This document shows positions 1-9,220 of a stretch of DNA of 64,000 bases, piece after piece. This stretch comes from Roseiarcus sp963737365 (GTDB lineage: Bacteria > Pseudomonadota > Alphaproteobacteria > Rhizobiales > Beijerinckiaceae), in the NCBI GenBank assembly GCA_963737365.1, contig CAVTSD010000009.1, forward strand, positions 124,001 to 188,000, given 5' to 3'. Every line of letters starts with the position of its first letter. The stretch's first letter is position 1. The position numbers and the translations under genes were made by a program. Below the pieces are notes generated by a model. It was given only the letters and a program-made list of their open reading frames with translations, had not been told where the DNA came from and did not search any database.

Positions 1-1
1 C

Positions 2-619
2 GATCTATTGCGACGGCTGGCGCACTGGCTAATGAAAGAACCGGACCTAGAGGAAGAGGCTTTACGCGCCAGCGCCAAAGGCCGTGAGATCACAGTCGAG
101 CGCCAGAGCGTAAGCGCCGAAGCGCGAGAAGCTACCCTTGTGGCGCCGGACGGCTCAAAAACCAAGCTTGACATGACACCAGACGCACCCGGCCTCAGTC
201 GGGCGCATCTAACCGTCAGCCAGTTCGGCCTATATCGCGCTGAGGATGGCGAGCACGTCGCTTTGGTCAACGTGGGCCAGGAGAATCCGCTTGAAATGCG
301 AGACGTTGTCTCGAGCACTGAGAAGCTGCGCCCCATCACTGAAGCGACCGGCGGCACGACGCGTCGCATCTCAAACGAGGGCGTCACGGTCATTCCAAGC
401 GTCGTCCGATTGAATCCGACTTCGAGTTATGGCGGCGCGGATTACATTGGCGTTAAGCGGACGGGATCTACAGAATTATTGGGTGCGCGCTCCACTTCTC
501 TGGCTTCCGGGTTCTTCGGTCTTGCTGTGCTGTTCGGTATAACAACACTCGCGTGGGTGAACGAGGGCGGGGGGCTGAGACGGTCCGGCGGCGAAGCTCG
601 GCGAAACGAAGGCTCTTAG
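2..619 (+). CDS. C-terminal part of a large membrane protein (5' end outside window)
   Basis: The frame is open from base 2, so the gene starts upstream of the window and only about 205 C-terminal residues are seen. The visible start, LRRLAHWLMKEPDLEEEAL, resembles the C-terminal part of large alphaproteobacterial inner-membrane proteins with a glutamine-amidotransferase-like fold, which usually sit in MoxR/DUF58/DUF4159 operons; that resemblance is from memory. A single hydrophobic segment lies near the C-terminus (about residues 165-185 of the visible part, GFFGLAVLFGITTLAWV), followed by a short basic tail. This fits a periplasmic domain anchored at its end. Function cannot be stated from this fragment. 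Confidence 0.55.
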   Translation, partial: DLLRRLAHWLMKEPDLEEEALRASAKGREITVERQSVSAEAREATLVAPDGSKTKLDMTPDAPGLSRAHLTVSQFGLYRAEDGEHVALVNVGQENPLEMRDVVSSTEKLRPITEATGGTTRRISNEGVTVIPSVVRLNPTSSYGGADYIGVKRTGSTELLGARSTSLASGFFGLAVLFGITTLAWVNEGGGLRRSGGEARRNEGS

Positions 620-690
620 CAGCTTTTTTGACGTTGCTGGGCGGGCGGTCCTACAGCTGCTGCGCTTAATTGCTGGTCGCCTATTAGTCA

Positions 691-1728
691 TTAGCGTCTT
701 TCGAGCGGGTCAAAAACCGGAGTCCACTGGATGGACTTTACCCATTTAGCTCCGGTCGCCAGCATTATCAGCCGGTCGAACCCGAGCGCCGCACCACTTG
801 CGTCTGGCATGTCGGAGAGGGCTGCGAGAAAACCCTCGTCGACGGGGTGGGAAACGCCGAAAATGCGCTGCTGCTTCTCCGCGTTTGAAGCGAAGCGCTG
901 CCGCTGTTCAATAGGATCGCGAAGCTCGTGGAAAGCGTTAGCCAACTCCACGCCGCAGCAGTAGAATTCGAAGCGCTCAGCAACGCGCAGATCATCGGAG
1001 TTTACCTGAGCGAGGGCTGCCTCGCTTATTGGATAGGCGTATAGGACAGTAGGTCTCCCGATACCTAGATTGGGTTCGACGCGCTCGGCGAGGACTCGGC
1101 TGAAGATGTCGGACCAGTCATCATCAGGTGCGACCCGAATTCCGCTACTCGTCGCTTGTTTAGCGAACGCTTCGGTATCCGAAGGGCCGCTCGTCGACAA
1201 GCTGTCGTAAAGGTCGATGCCGACATAGCGACGAAACGCATCTCGTACGGTCATTCGCTCTGGGGGGTCGAACGGACTTGCCTCTCGACCGTGGTATGCA
1301 AACACCTTCGCTCCAGCAATATGAGCTGCTAGCGCAACTACTGCAGCGCAGTCTTCCATGACTCGCTCTAACGAGGCGTGTGCCCGATACCACTCCAACA
1401 TCGAAAACTCGGGCGCGTGCAAGGCCGTTCGCTCGCGGTTACGGAAGACGCTAGTCAGTGAAAAGATTTGCCGCTCCCCCGCCGCTAATAATTTTTTCAT
1501 CGCGAATTCTGGAGAGGCATGCAGATAGGCGTCGTGTGCCGACCCGTCAGGCGCAATAAGCGCTGTTTTAAATCCGTGCAAATGCGTCTCATTTCCGGGC
1601 GAAGCCTGGAGTGCGGCGGATTGCACTTCGATGAAACGTCTAGCACAGAACCAACGCCGCACGGAGGTCAAAATCCGCGCTCGGGTAAGCAACCAGTCGC
1701 GCCGTTCAGCGTAGCGAACTCCTCCCAC
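691..1728 (-). CDS. epmA: Elongation factor P--(R)-beta-lysine ligase EpmA (GenX/PoxA)
   Basis: A 345-residue class II aminoacyl-tRNA synthetase paralogue without an anticodon-binding domain, the usual size of EpmA. It should activate (R)-beta-lysine and attach it to a lysine of EF-P, relieving ribosome stalling at polyproline. Motif 2 is visible as FRNRERTALHAPEFSMLEWY and motif 3 as GAALGFDRLIMLATG near the C-terminus. The gene is divergent from efp, whose start lies about 180 bases away, which supports the partner assignment. No lysine 2,3-aminomutase gene (epmB), which supplies the beta-lysine, is present in the window. Confidence 0.9.
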   Translation of the reverse strand: MGGVRYAERRDWLLTRARILTSVRRWFCARRFIEVQSAALQASPGNETHLHGFKTALIAPDGSAHDAYLHASPEFAMKKLLAAGERQIFSLTSVFRNRERTALHAPEFSMLEWYRAHASLERVMEDCAAVVALAAHIAGAKVFAYHGREASPFDPPERMTVRDAFRRYVGIDLYDSLSTSGPSDTEAFAKQATSSGIRVAPDDDWSDIFSRVLAERVEPNLGIGRPTVLYAYPISEAALAQVNSDDLRVAERFEFYCCGVELANAFHELRDPIEQRQRFASNAEKQQRIFGVSHPVDEGFLAALSDMPDASGAALGFDRLIMLATGAKWVKSIQWTPVFDPLERR

Positions 1729-1906
1729 GAGGATTTCACTCGGACGCGTTCAAGAGCGACGTCGGCGCGAGACGGAATCCAGGTCGATTCTGTCTGGCTT
1801 TTGGCGCCAGAATTTGTATGTTCTGGGTCATCGTCAAATTCTGCTAGGCAAAACCAACACACCACAATTCGAGGGCGAAAATGCCCCTGTTTCAGAGGAA
1901 CTAAAA

Positions 1907-2476
1907 GTGAGAGTGATCGCGAGCTCAATCCGCAAAGGCAACATTATCGAACGAGAAGACGGCCAGCTTTGTGTAGTTCTCTCCGCGGAAAGCTTTCACC
2001 CAGGTAAAGGAACTCCAACAACGCAGATCGACATGCGCCGACTTTCCGATGGGGTCAAGGTTACAGATCGTTTCAAGACGACGGAGCAGGTAGAGCGCGC
2101 ATTCGTGGAGGATGCGAATTTTGACTTCCTTTATGCAGACACCGATGGCTATCATTTCATGAATGCTAGCACCTATGATCAAATTCAAGTTTCTGCGGAG
2201 GTAATCGGAGATCAAGCCCAATGGCTCCAGGAGGGTATGAAGGTTATTTTATCGATATTCAACTCCATTCCTGTCGCGATTCAATTGCCCCCCCGCGTCA
2301 CATTGGGAGTTACGGAAACTGAGCCAGCGATGAAAGGACAGACCGCATCATCATCGTATAAGCCGGCGAGGCTCGCCAACGGTGCACGAGTAATGGTTCC
2401 ACCCCATATTGCAGTCGGCGTTCGGATCGTTATTCAGACGGATGACGGAAGCTACGTTGAAAGGGCGAAGGACTGA
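1907..2476 (+). CDS. efp: Translation elongation factor P
   Basis: A 189-residue EF-P. The frame is open further upstream, but a GTG at 1907 preceded by AGAGGA at 1894-1899 gives the family's usual N-terminus (VRVIASSIRKGN). Counting from this start, the modified lysine falls at position 34 within PGKG, exactly as in E. coli EF-P, which confirms the start. Three beta-barrel domains are expected in this length. The protein binds next to the P-site tRNA and aids peptide-bond formation at proline stretches. The divergent epmA gene encodes the likely modifying ligase, so EF-P here is probably beta-lysylated rather than rhamnosylated or hydroxylated only. Confidence 0.93.
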   Translation: MRVIASSIRKGNIIEREDGQLCVVLSAESFHPGKGTPTTQIDMRRLSDGVKVTDRFKTTEQVERAFVEDANFDFLYADTDGYHFMNASTYDQIQVSAEVIGDQAQWLQEGMKVILSIFNSIPVAIQLPPRVTLGVTETEPAMKGQTASSSYKPARLANGARVMVPPHIAVGVRIVIQTDDGSYVERAKD

Positions 2477-2691
2477 TGATTCTAAAACTTAAGCACCCAT
2501 TTCACTCTTAATAGCGTCGAAACCGAATGTGATATAAGTTGGAGACGTCTATCGTATAAGGATGGTAATAATTCGCAATCCCTTCGCGGGGCCGATTCGA
2601 GACCCCTTTTCTAAACCTAGTATTAGTGTCACCTCACCCGTTTCTAGGCTGCGAGGCCTTAGCCTAGCAACCGTACTTCGAAGCACAGGGT

Positions 2692-4623
2692 ATGGCAAGA
2701 CGTACATCTAGCTTGGGTACTGCGCAAGTTGTGCTGCAACGTGCCGAGCCCCATTTGGCGTACGATCGGGCATTTTTGCCTGACCAGGAACAAACTGGCC
2801 GTGTCGAGCGTGAGCTGCCCTTGGAATTAGCCTTCCTTTCTGCCGACGACTTTTTAGTAGAACTAATGGTGGAGCGGGTAGGCGCGGAACCCGCGGCGAT
2901 TTGGTCGCTCGATCGCCTATTGAGCGAAGGTAAAATAATTGAGGAAACGTATTACCGCGCTTTGGCAACACATCTAGGCTGTGAATATTATGATGGCGAG
3001 CCTCCACTTGCCAGTTCTTTCGACGCTGTAAAGGCGCTTCGCTGCGGTGTGGCATCGCTTGAAGTGAGGACTGCAAGACCCTGCATAGTTGTCGCGCCTC
3101 TTGCACAATTCGTTCCGAAACTAATGGAAGCGACTCTTTCAGGTTCCATTCGTTCGGGGTCTTTTGCGCTGGCTTCGCCACAACGCCTTGCAAGTCTGAT
3201 ACGTGCAAATCGCGGCCGAGAACTTCTCAACGAAGCTCTTGACCGGCTTCCGACTAGCCTCACCGCAAGGCAAGGAATGACCGAGTTCCAGACAGCAGTG
3301 GTTGGCACCGTTGCGATGTTGGCGTTTTGCCTAGGCGTGTCAAATTTTGAGATTTTGCAGGCCCTGTCGTCAGCGGGTCTTTGGCTGATCTTTTCGGCCT
3401 CAGTCACGCTTCGATCGATGGCCGCGATCGCAAACAGGGCAGAAGCTTTTCCCTTGAAAGTTCCCGACGACGAGCTTCCTAGTTACACCGTCGCAGTTGC
3501 GCTTTATCGGGAGGCGAGTGTTGTCGAAGACTTGGTCAAAGCAATCGACGCGTTAGATTATCCTAAAAACAAACTCGATATTAAATTGGTCGTTGAGCAG
3601 CGGGATGTAGAGACGTTCAGTCAGCTTGTTGAGATGCGATTGCCAGGCCGTTATGAGATCGTTGTGGCTCCATTGGGAAAACCCCAGACAAAGCCGCGAG
3701 CGCTCAACATCGCCTTGGCTAACGCGCGAGGAGACCTAATCGTCGTTTATGACGCTGAAGATATCCCATCTCTCGACCAATTGCGCTTGGCCGCATCACG
3801 TTTCGCTGCCGATAAAGATCTGGATTGTCTTCAGGCTCGTCTCGCTATCCGGAATCACGGCGAATCGTGGCTGTCTAAGCTCTTTGCGGTTGAGTACGCA
3901 ATGCTGTTTGACGTTATTAATCCGGGCCTATGTGCTCTCGGGTTACCTATTCCACTCGGCGGCAGCTCTAACCACTTTCGTGTGAGGTCCCTCGTCGGGG
4001 TTGGAGCTTGGGACGAGTGGAACGTAACTGAGGATGCGGATCTTGGAGTGCGTCTAGCGCGCTTTGGTTACCGAGTAAAAGCGCTTGATTCCGATACTTG
4101 GGAGGAAGCTCCCTTCGAGATTGGAAATTGGTTCCGGCAACGGGTCCGTTGGCAAAAGGGCTGGATGCAGACGCTCATTGTGCACGCTCGGCGACCTGTC
4201 TTCTTTTGGCGTGATCTCGGGGCCAGACGCGCGATCGCCACAACAACTTTAATCGTAGGAGCGATTTTTGGGTGTTTATTTTGGCCTGCTTTCGCGATCG
4301 GGACGATTTGGCGAGCGTTGACTGTTGGCCAGGGCGCAATCTCCCCGTGGAGGGAAACAAGCGATGTCTTCACTTACATTCTCGCGCTATCTGGCGTGTG
4401 GACAATTATTTTACCAGCAGTAATCGCCGCCAAATTTCGCCGTCTAAACGTGACCGCCGGCGTACTTATGCAGCTACCTTTCTACTATCTTCTAGTGAGT
4501 GCGGCGACTTGGGTAGCCATTCTTGACCTGGCGTTACGGCCGCATTACTGGGCGAAGACGGCCCACGGTAGAAGTCAGCAGAGACATAACACGCTCAACC
4601 GCCGAACGCAGCTATCAGCCTAG
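2692..4623 (+). CDS. Membrane family 2 glycosyltransferase with N-terminal MshEN-like region
   Basis: A 643-residue protein. Residues about 40-190 resemble the type II secretion ATPase N-terminal (MshEN) fold, which binds cyclic-di-GMP in some proteins. Two hydrophobic segments follow (about 203-240), then a GT2 catalytic domain (about 262-500) with VVYDAEDIPS, TEDADLG and QRVRW, which match the D,D,D,QxxRW pattern of processive beta-glycan synthases. Three more membrane segments lie near the C-terminus. The family makes exopolysaccharides such as glucans or glucomannan at the inner membrane. No accessory export genes are adjacent. The substrate is unknown; the N-terminal domain assignment is tentative. 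Confidence 0.75.
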   Translation: MARRTSSLGTAQVVLQRAEPHLAYDRAFLPDQEQTGRVERELPLELAFLSADDFLVELMVERVGAEPAAIWSLDRLLSEGKIIEETYYRALATHLGCEYYDGEPPLASSFDAVKALRCGVASLEVRTARPCIVVAPLAQFVPKLMEATLSGSIRSGSFALASPQRLASLIRANRGRELLNEALDRLPTSLTARQGMTEFQTAVVGTVAMLAFCLGVSNFEILQALSSAGLWLIFSASVTLRSMAAIANRAEAFPLKVPDDELPSYTVAVALYREASVVEDLVKAIDALDYPKNKLDIKLVVEQRDVETFSQLVEMRLPGRYEIVVAPLGKPQTKPRALNIALANARGDLIVVYDAEDIPSLDQLRLAASRFAADKDLDCLQARLAIRNHGESWLSKLFAVEYAMLFDVINPGLCALGLPIPLGGSSNHFRVRSLVGVGAWDEWNVTEDADLGVRLARFGYRVKALDSDTWEEAPFEIGNWFRQRVRWQKGWMQTLIVHARRPVFFWRDLGARRAIATTTLIVGAIFGCLFWPAFAIGTIWRALTVGQGAISPWRETSDVFTYILALSGVWTIILPAVIAAKFRRLNVTAGVLMQLPFYYLLVSAATWVAILDLALRPHYWAKTAHGRSQQRHNTLNRRTQLSA

Positions 4624-4696
4624 GTTTCTAGAGCTCGCAGGCAGCGTCGTGTATTCTGCCTTTGATTCCCTTTTTTCACCCCAAGCCTGAGCACAA

Positions 4697-6379
4697 ATGG
4701 AAACAATATCGCCGCAAGCTTTGCGAGAGGCCGCACAAACGTCGAAAGCATGGCCTTTTGAAGAAGCGCGAAAGTTGATAGCCCGAGTTGAACGCTCAGA
4801 TCGAAAAGAGGTGATTTTCGAAACCGGTTACGGCCCGTCGGGTCTACCGCATCTCGGAACGTTCGGCGAAGTGGCGCGGACCAACATGGTTAGATACGCC
4901 TTTCGCGAGCTGGTGGGAGAGAGCGTCAAGACAAGGCTGATCGCCTTTTCGGACGACATGGACGGTTTGCGCAAAATTCCGGACAACGTTCCCAACCGCG
5001 AAATGATGCTGCCTCACCTTGGCAAACCGCTATCCCAAGTTCCTGACCCGTTCGGTCAATATGCCAGTTTCGCCGAGCATAATAACGCGCGGCTCCGGGC
5101 CTTTCTAGATCAGTTCGGATTCGAATATGAGTTCATGTCGTCAACTGAATGCTACCAATCTGGCCGCTTTGATGAGGCGCTGTTGCGCATGCTTGATTGC
5201 TTTGACGAGGTGCAGGCCATCATGCTTCCCTCGCTGCGTGAGGAGCGAGCCGCAACGTACTCGCCCTTCCTTCCGATTCATCCGCGAACAGGGGTGGTCA
5301 TGCAGGCCCCAGTGCTTAAGCGGCGCCAGGACGTCGGTGCGATTCAATGGAGGGATCCTTCTACCGGGGAAGAGTTTGAAACACTCGTCACTGGCGGGCA
5401 TTGCAAGCTGCAATGGAAGCCCGATTGGGCAATGCGCTGGCATGCCCTCGGGGTGGATTACGAAATGGCCGGAAAAGATTTGATTGATTCCGTCAAGCTA
5501 TCATCTCGCGTCGCAAGAGTTCTAGGGTCTGATCCGCCGGCGGGATTTAATTACGAGCTTTTCCTCGACGAGAAGGGCCAGAAGATTTCCAAAACAAAGG
5601 GCAACGGCCTAACAATTGAACAATGGCTAGCTTACGCCAGTCCGGAAAGCCTCGCGTCTTTGATGTTTCAGAAGCCGACTGCGGCGAAGCAACTCTATTT
5701 CGACGTGATCCCGCGTACAGTTGACGAGTATCTCGGATTTCTAGAGGCCTATCCGCGCCAGACATGGAAGGAGCGGCTGGGCAATCCGGTATGGCATATT
5801 CATAGCGGCACACCGCCGGAGCCTGAAGTGCTGACCCACGATGAATCAGGCCGCGCCACGATTTCCTTCGCTATGCTGCTCAATCTCGCTGCGGTTTCCA
5901 ACGACGAGAGTCCGTCGGTTCTTTGGGGGTTCCTTCGTCGTTACTGCCCCCATGCCTCACCCGAAACTCATCCGGGTCTTGATAGCTTGGTTCGCTATGC
6001 GGTCGCCTATTTTCGCGATTTTGTGGCTCCGAGGAAACGGTATCGCAAGCCTGACGATGTCGAACGCGCCGTGCTTGAACAGCTTTCCTCAAAACTAGTG
6101 GAACTACCCGCAAACGTCGGTGCGGAGGAGATCCAGCAGGCGCTTTACGACATCGCCCGGCCAATTCCGCGATATCAGGACTACTCGGCAAAGGGGGCCA
6201 CGTCGGCGCGGCCAGGGGTCTCAAGCGAATTTTTCAACATGGTCTACGCCGTCCTTCTCGGTGAGAATCGCGGGCCGCGGTTAGGATCATTCATTGCGAT
6301 CTATGGTTTAGATGGGACGCGACAGCTCATCAACAAAGCGCTGGCGGACGAACTTGTCAGCGAGAAATCGAGAACCTAG
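4697..6379 (+). CDS. lysK: Lysyl-tRNA synthetase, class I
   Basis: A 560-residue class I LysRS, the archaeal-type enzyme that also replaces class II LysS in many alphaproteobacteria. It charges tRNA-Lys with lysine in the cytoplasm. The HIGH-like signature is seen at GPSGLPHLGT (about residues 47-56) and the KMSKS-like loop at KISKTKGNG (about residue 297). The C-terminal alpha-helical region is complete. The start ATG lies 73 bases after the preceding glycosyltransferase. No class II lysS is present in the window. The gene shares the lower GC of this end of the window. Confidence 0.95.
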   Translation: METISPQALREAAQTSKAWPFEEARKLIARVERSDRKEVIFETGYGPSGLPHLGTFGEVARTNMVRYAFRELVGESVKTRLIAFSDDMDGLRKIPDNVPNREMMLPHLGKPLSQVPDPFGQYASFAEHNNARLRAFLDQFGFEYEFMSSTECYQSGRFDEALLRMLDCFDEVQAIMLPSLREERAATYSPFLPIHPRTGVVMQAPVLKRRQDVGAIQWRDPSTGEEFETLVTGGHCKLQWKPDWAMRWHALGVDYEMAGKDLIDSVKLSSRVARVLGSDPPAGFNYELFLDEKGQKISKTKGNGLTIEQWLAYASPESLASLMFQKPTAAKQLYFDVIPRTVDEYLGFLEAYPRQTWKERLGNPVWHIHSGTPPEPEVLTHDESGRATISFAMLLNLAAVSNDESPSVLWGFLRRYCPHASPETHPGLDSLVRYAVAYFRDFVAPRKRYRKPDDVERAVLEQLSSKLVELPANVGAEEIQQALYDIARPIPRYQDYSAKGATSARPGVSSEFFNMVYAVLLGENRGPRLGSFIAIYGLDGTRQLINKALADELVSEKSRT

Positions 6380-6407
6380 TATAAAACCGGCGCTCTCTCT
6401 TTACGTT

Positions 6408-7268
6408 TCACGGAGACGGGCTTCCCACTGCGCGCGCGAGCGCTCGCATGTCCGCCCAAGCAAATCTCTTCTGAGCGGGTTGCCGCAGCAGGAACGCCGG
6501 GTGGAGCATGGCAAGCGCCTGGATCTTTCGGCCAGTTCGACGAGGATAAGGCAGCCACGAGCCCCTTGCACGCATAATGCCTCCATCGATGCCTAAAAGC
6601 GTGCGTGCGGCCGATCCCCCAAGGCAAACTAGGTATTCAGGGTCGGCCAGGTCGATTTGACGCTCAATGAACGGCAGGCAGATCTCGGTCTCCTGAAGGG
6701 TCGGGGTCCGGTTACCCGGTGGTCGCCAAGGGACAACATTCGCGATGTAGACCTTTTGTCGATCCAGTCCAATCGCGGCCAGCATACAATCCAACAGTTG
6801 CCCGGCTCTTCCGACGAATGGGCGCCCGATTCTGTCTTCGCCTTCCCCCGGCGCCTCGCCGACCAACATGATTGGTGAGCCAGGGACGCCGTCAGCGAAC
6901 ACAAGCTGGGTGGCAGTGCGCTTGAGCGCGCAGCCGTCGAAATCAGCCATTGAAGACCGCAGCGCCTCTAAATCAGTGGCTGCCCGCGCAATTGCTAGCG
7001 CGGAAAGATCGGTGGTGGGCGGGACTTTTTCCGAATTGTCGTTATGAACCGCATGCCACGCCTTCTCAGACAACGAGTGCGGATTTTGGCGGTGCGTTGA
7101 CGCCGAGGCATTCGGCGCGACGCGCTCACTTCCGTCTCCAGTGATACTGCCCGCGAAACGATCATGCGGCATGCCGTCAAGCGCATCAGTGACGCCGACC
7201 TGAACCCACCAACGGAGCAAATCCAGCGCCTGCAGCGGGCCCAGTTGAAGCTCGGCTTTCGAAGCCAT
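6408..7268 (-). CDS. Uracil-DNA glycosylase, family 4-like
   Basis: A 286-residue family 4 (UdgA-type) uracil-DNA glycosylase, which removes uracil from DNA and usually carries a 4Fe-4S cluster. The active-site motif is GEAPGEGED (about residue 138 onward), followed by GRPFVGRAGQLLD and the second motif HPAFLLRQP near the end. A conserved CAL stretch (DGCALKRTATQ) precedes the catalytic core and supplies one cluster cysteine; further cysteines occur at EICLPF and VCLGG. The first roughly 90 residues are variable. The gene converges with lysK and is divergent from the ETF-QO gene. Confidence 0.88.
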   Translation of the reverse strand: MASKAELQLGPLQALDLLRWWVQVGVTDALDGMPHDRFAGSITGDGSERVAPNASASTHRQNPHSLSEKAWHAVHNDNSEKVPPTTDLSALAIARAATDLEALRSSMADFDGCALKRTATQLVFADGVPGSPIMLVGEAPGEGEDRIGRPFVGRAGQLLDCMLAAIGLDRQKVYIANVVPWRPPGNRTPTLQETEICLPFIERQIDLADPEYLVCLGGSAARTLLGIDGGIMRARGSWLPYPRRTGRKIQALAMLHPAFLLRQPAQKRFAWADMRALARAVGSPSP

Positions 7269-7402
7269 TCGGTTTGACCTTGACCAGCGCTTGCGCGGCG
7301 TGAAGAGAAGCTATCATAGTGGACCTTTCGCTCCGCCGTGCGAGTTCTGTAAACGGGCGGGGTGGAGTCTTACACAAGGTTTTTGTTGGAACCGCGACCC
7401 TT

Positions 7403-9094
7403 ATGGCGAGCGATATCATAAGCCAAGAATCGATATCACCCTCGCGTAAATCGATGAGTTACGACGTCGTGATCGTTGGCGCGGGTCCCGCTGGCTTAGC
7501 CGCGGCCATTCGCCTCAAATTGCTAAACTCTGACATATCCGTTGTCGTCGTCGAAAAGGGCTCGACTATCGGAGCGCATATCCTCTCGGGAGCTGTGATC
7601 GATCCGATTGGACTTGATCAGCTAACGCCCGACTGGCGGTCGGATCCAGAGTGCCCGCTGAAAACTCCAGTGGCGACCGATGAATTCTATTATTTAACCC
7701 AGAAGAGACGAATACGATTGCCGAATTGGGCGATGCCGAGACTGATGAGCAACCAAGGCAATTTTATAGGCTCATTGGGCGGGATCGTGCGCTGGCTCGG
7801 CGCGCGCGCTGAGGCGCTTGGGATCGAGATCTATCCGGGGTTTGCGGCGACCGAGCTCTTGTACGGCGACAAGGAGGAGGTGGTCGGCATCGCGACGGGC
7901 GACATGGGCGTCGCCCGCGACGGCCATCGGAAGGCGGGGTTCACGCGGGGTATGGAGCTTTTGGGCAAATATGTCCTCCTCGCGGAGGGTGCGCGAGGAT
8001 CGTTGTCGAAGCGAGCGATCGCTCGTTACGGTCTCGATTCCGCAAGCGGGCAGCAGAAGTATGGAATCGGTCTCAAAGAGTTGTGGCGGGTCTCAGACAA
8101 TTTGTTTTCGTCCGGCCTCGTTCAGCACACGTTTGGCTGGCCGTTGTCCGAAGGCGCGAGTGGCGGCTCATTTCTGTACCATTACGGCGACGGGTTGGTT
8201 TCGGTCGGATTTGTGGTCCATCTCAACTACGAAAACCCTACGCTCTCACCCTTCGACGAATTTCAGCGCTTCAAGACCCATCCTTTGGTTCGCGATACCT
8301 TTGTCGGGGGCAAACGGATCGCCTATGGCGCGCGTGTCATCGCCTCAGGTGGTTGGCAATCCACGCCGAAATTATGCTTTCCAGGCGGGGCTCTTATCGG
8401 CTGCTCGGCAGGCTTTGTGAACTTCGCCCGCATTAAGGGCTCCCATAATGCGATTTTGTCGGGAATCATGGCCGCGGAGAAGACATGCCAAGCCCTAGTG
8501 GAGGGTCGGGCGAACGATGAGTTGAATGACTACGAGAATTCTTGGCGAGATTCAGCAGTAGGGCGCGATCTTTATAACGTTCGCAATGTCAAACCTCTTT
8601 GGTCGCGACTCGGACTTGCGCCGGGCGTCGCGCTTGGCGGCCTCGATATGTGGACCAACGAATTGTTTAAGTTTTCAATTCTTGGCACCCTCAAGCATGG
8701 CAAGGCTGACAGCGACACCCTGCGACCGATCTCCGAAGTAACTCCCATCGTTTACTCGAAGCCTGACTCTGTATTAACATTCGACAAACTTTCGTCTGTT
8801 TATCTTTCCAACACCAATCATGAAGAAGATCAGCCCATTCACCTTCGGCTGCATGATCCTGACGTCCCTATTCGTGACAATTTGCCCCGGTTCGGGGAGC
8901 CAGCGCGTCTCTACTGTCCAGCAGGCGTGTACGAGGTGGTCTACGGGGACGAGGCAAATCGCTCAAACCCACGCTTTATTATCAACGCGCAAAACTGTGT
9001 CCATTGTAAAACTTGCGATATCAAAGATCCGGCGAAAAACATAGAGTGGGTCCCACCGGAGGGCGGAGGCGGGCCGAATTACCCCGATATGTAG
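7403..9094 (+). CDS. Electron transfer flavoprotein-ubiquinone oxidoreductase
   Basis: About 563 residues from the ATG at 7403; a GTG 84 bases upstream is also in frame but would add a non-homologous leader. The enzyme passes electrons from ETF (reduced by acyl-CoA dehydrogenases) to ubiquinone at the inner membrane. The FAD-binding Rossmann motif VVIVGAGPAGLAAAIRL follows the start. The C-terminal 4Fe-4S site shows CVHCKTCDIKDP, and the family end GGGGPNYPDM is intact. It is functionally linked to the acyl-CoA dehydrogenase at 44.1-45.9 kb, though not co-transcribed with it. Confidence 0.95.
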   Translation: MASDIISQESISPSRKSMSYDVVIVGAGPAGLAAAIRLKLLNSDISVVVVEKGSTIGAHILSGAVIDPIGLDQLTPDWRSDPECPLKTPVATDEFYYLTQKRRIRLPNWAMPRLMSNQGNFIGSLGGIVRWLGARAEALGIEIYPGFAATELLYGDKEEVVGIATGDMGVARDGHRKAGFTRGMELLGKYVLLAEGARGSLSKRAIARYGLDSASGQQKYGIGLKELWRVSDNLFSSGLVQHTFGWPLSEGASGGSFLYHYGDGLVSVGFVVHLNYENPTLSPFDEFQRFKTHPLVRDTFVGGKRIAYGARVIASGGWQSTPKLCFPGGALIGCSAGFVNFARIKGSHNAILSGIMAAEKTCQALVEGRANDELNDYENSWRDSAVGRDLYNVRNVKPLWSRLGLAPGVALGGLDMWTNELFKFSILGTLKHGKADSDTLRPISEVTPIVYSKPDSVLTFDKLSSVYLSNTNHEEDQPIHLRLHDPDVPIRDNLPRFGEPARLYCPAGVYEVVYGDEANRSNPRFIINAQNCVHCKTCDIKDPAKNIEWVPPEGGGGPNYPDM

Positions 9095-9220
9095 CTGCGG
9101 CGCAAAATTGCCGTTTTCGACTGTCACCAAATCCGCTCAGTCGCTAGCCGGGCGCCAGCGGGATGAGATGCTCGCGCTTACGGCACTTTCTAACCCGACA
9201 ACTGCGGGAAAGCGTAAGAC

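Noticed and set aside
2570..2620. tRNA-like or terminator-like segment after efp (GGGGCCGATTCGAGACCCCTTTT)
   Set aside because: Only a four-base stem can be formed and no cloverleaf is possible, so the support is too weak to annotate.
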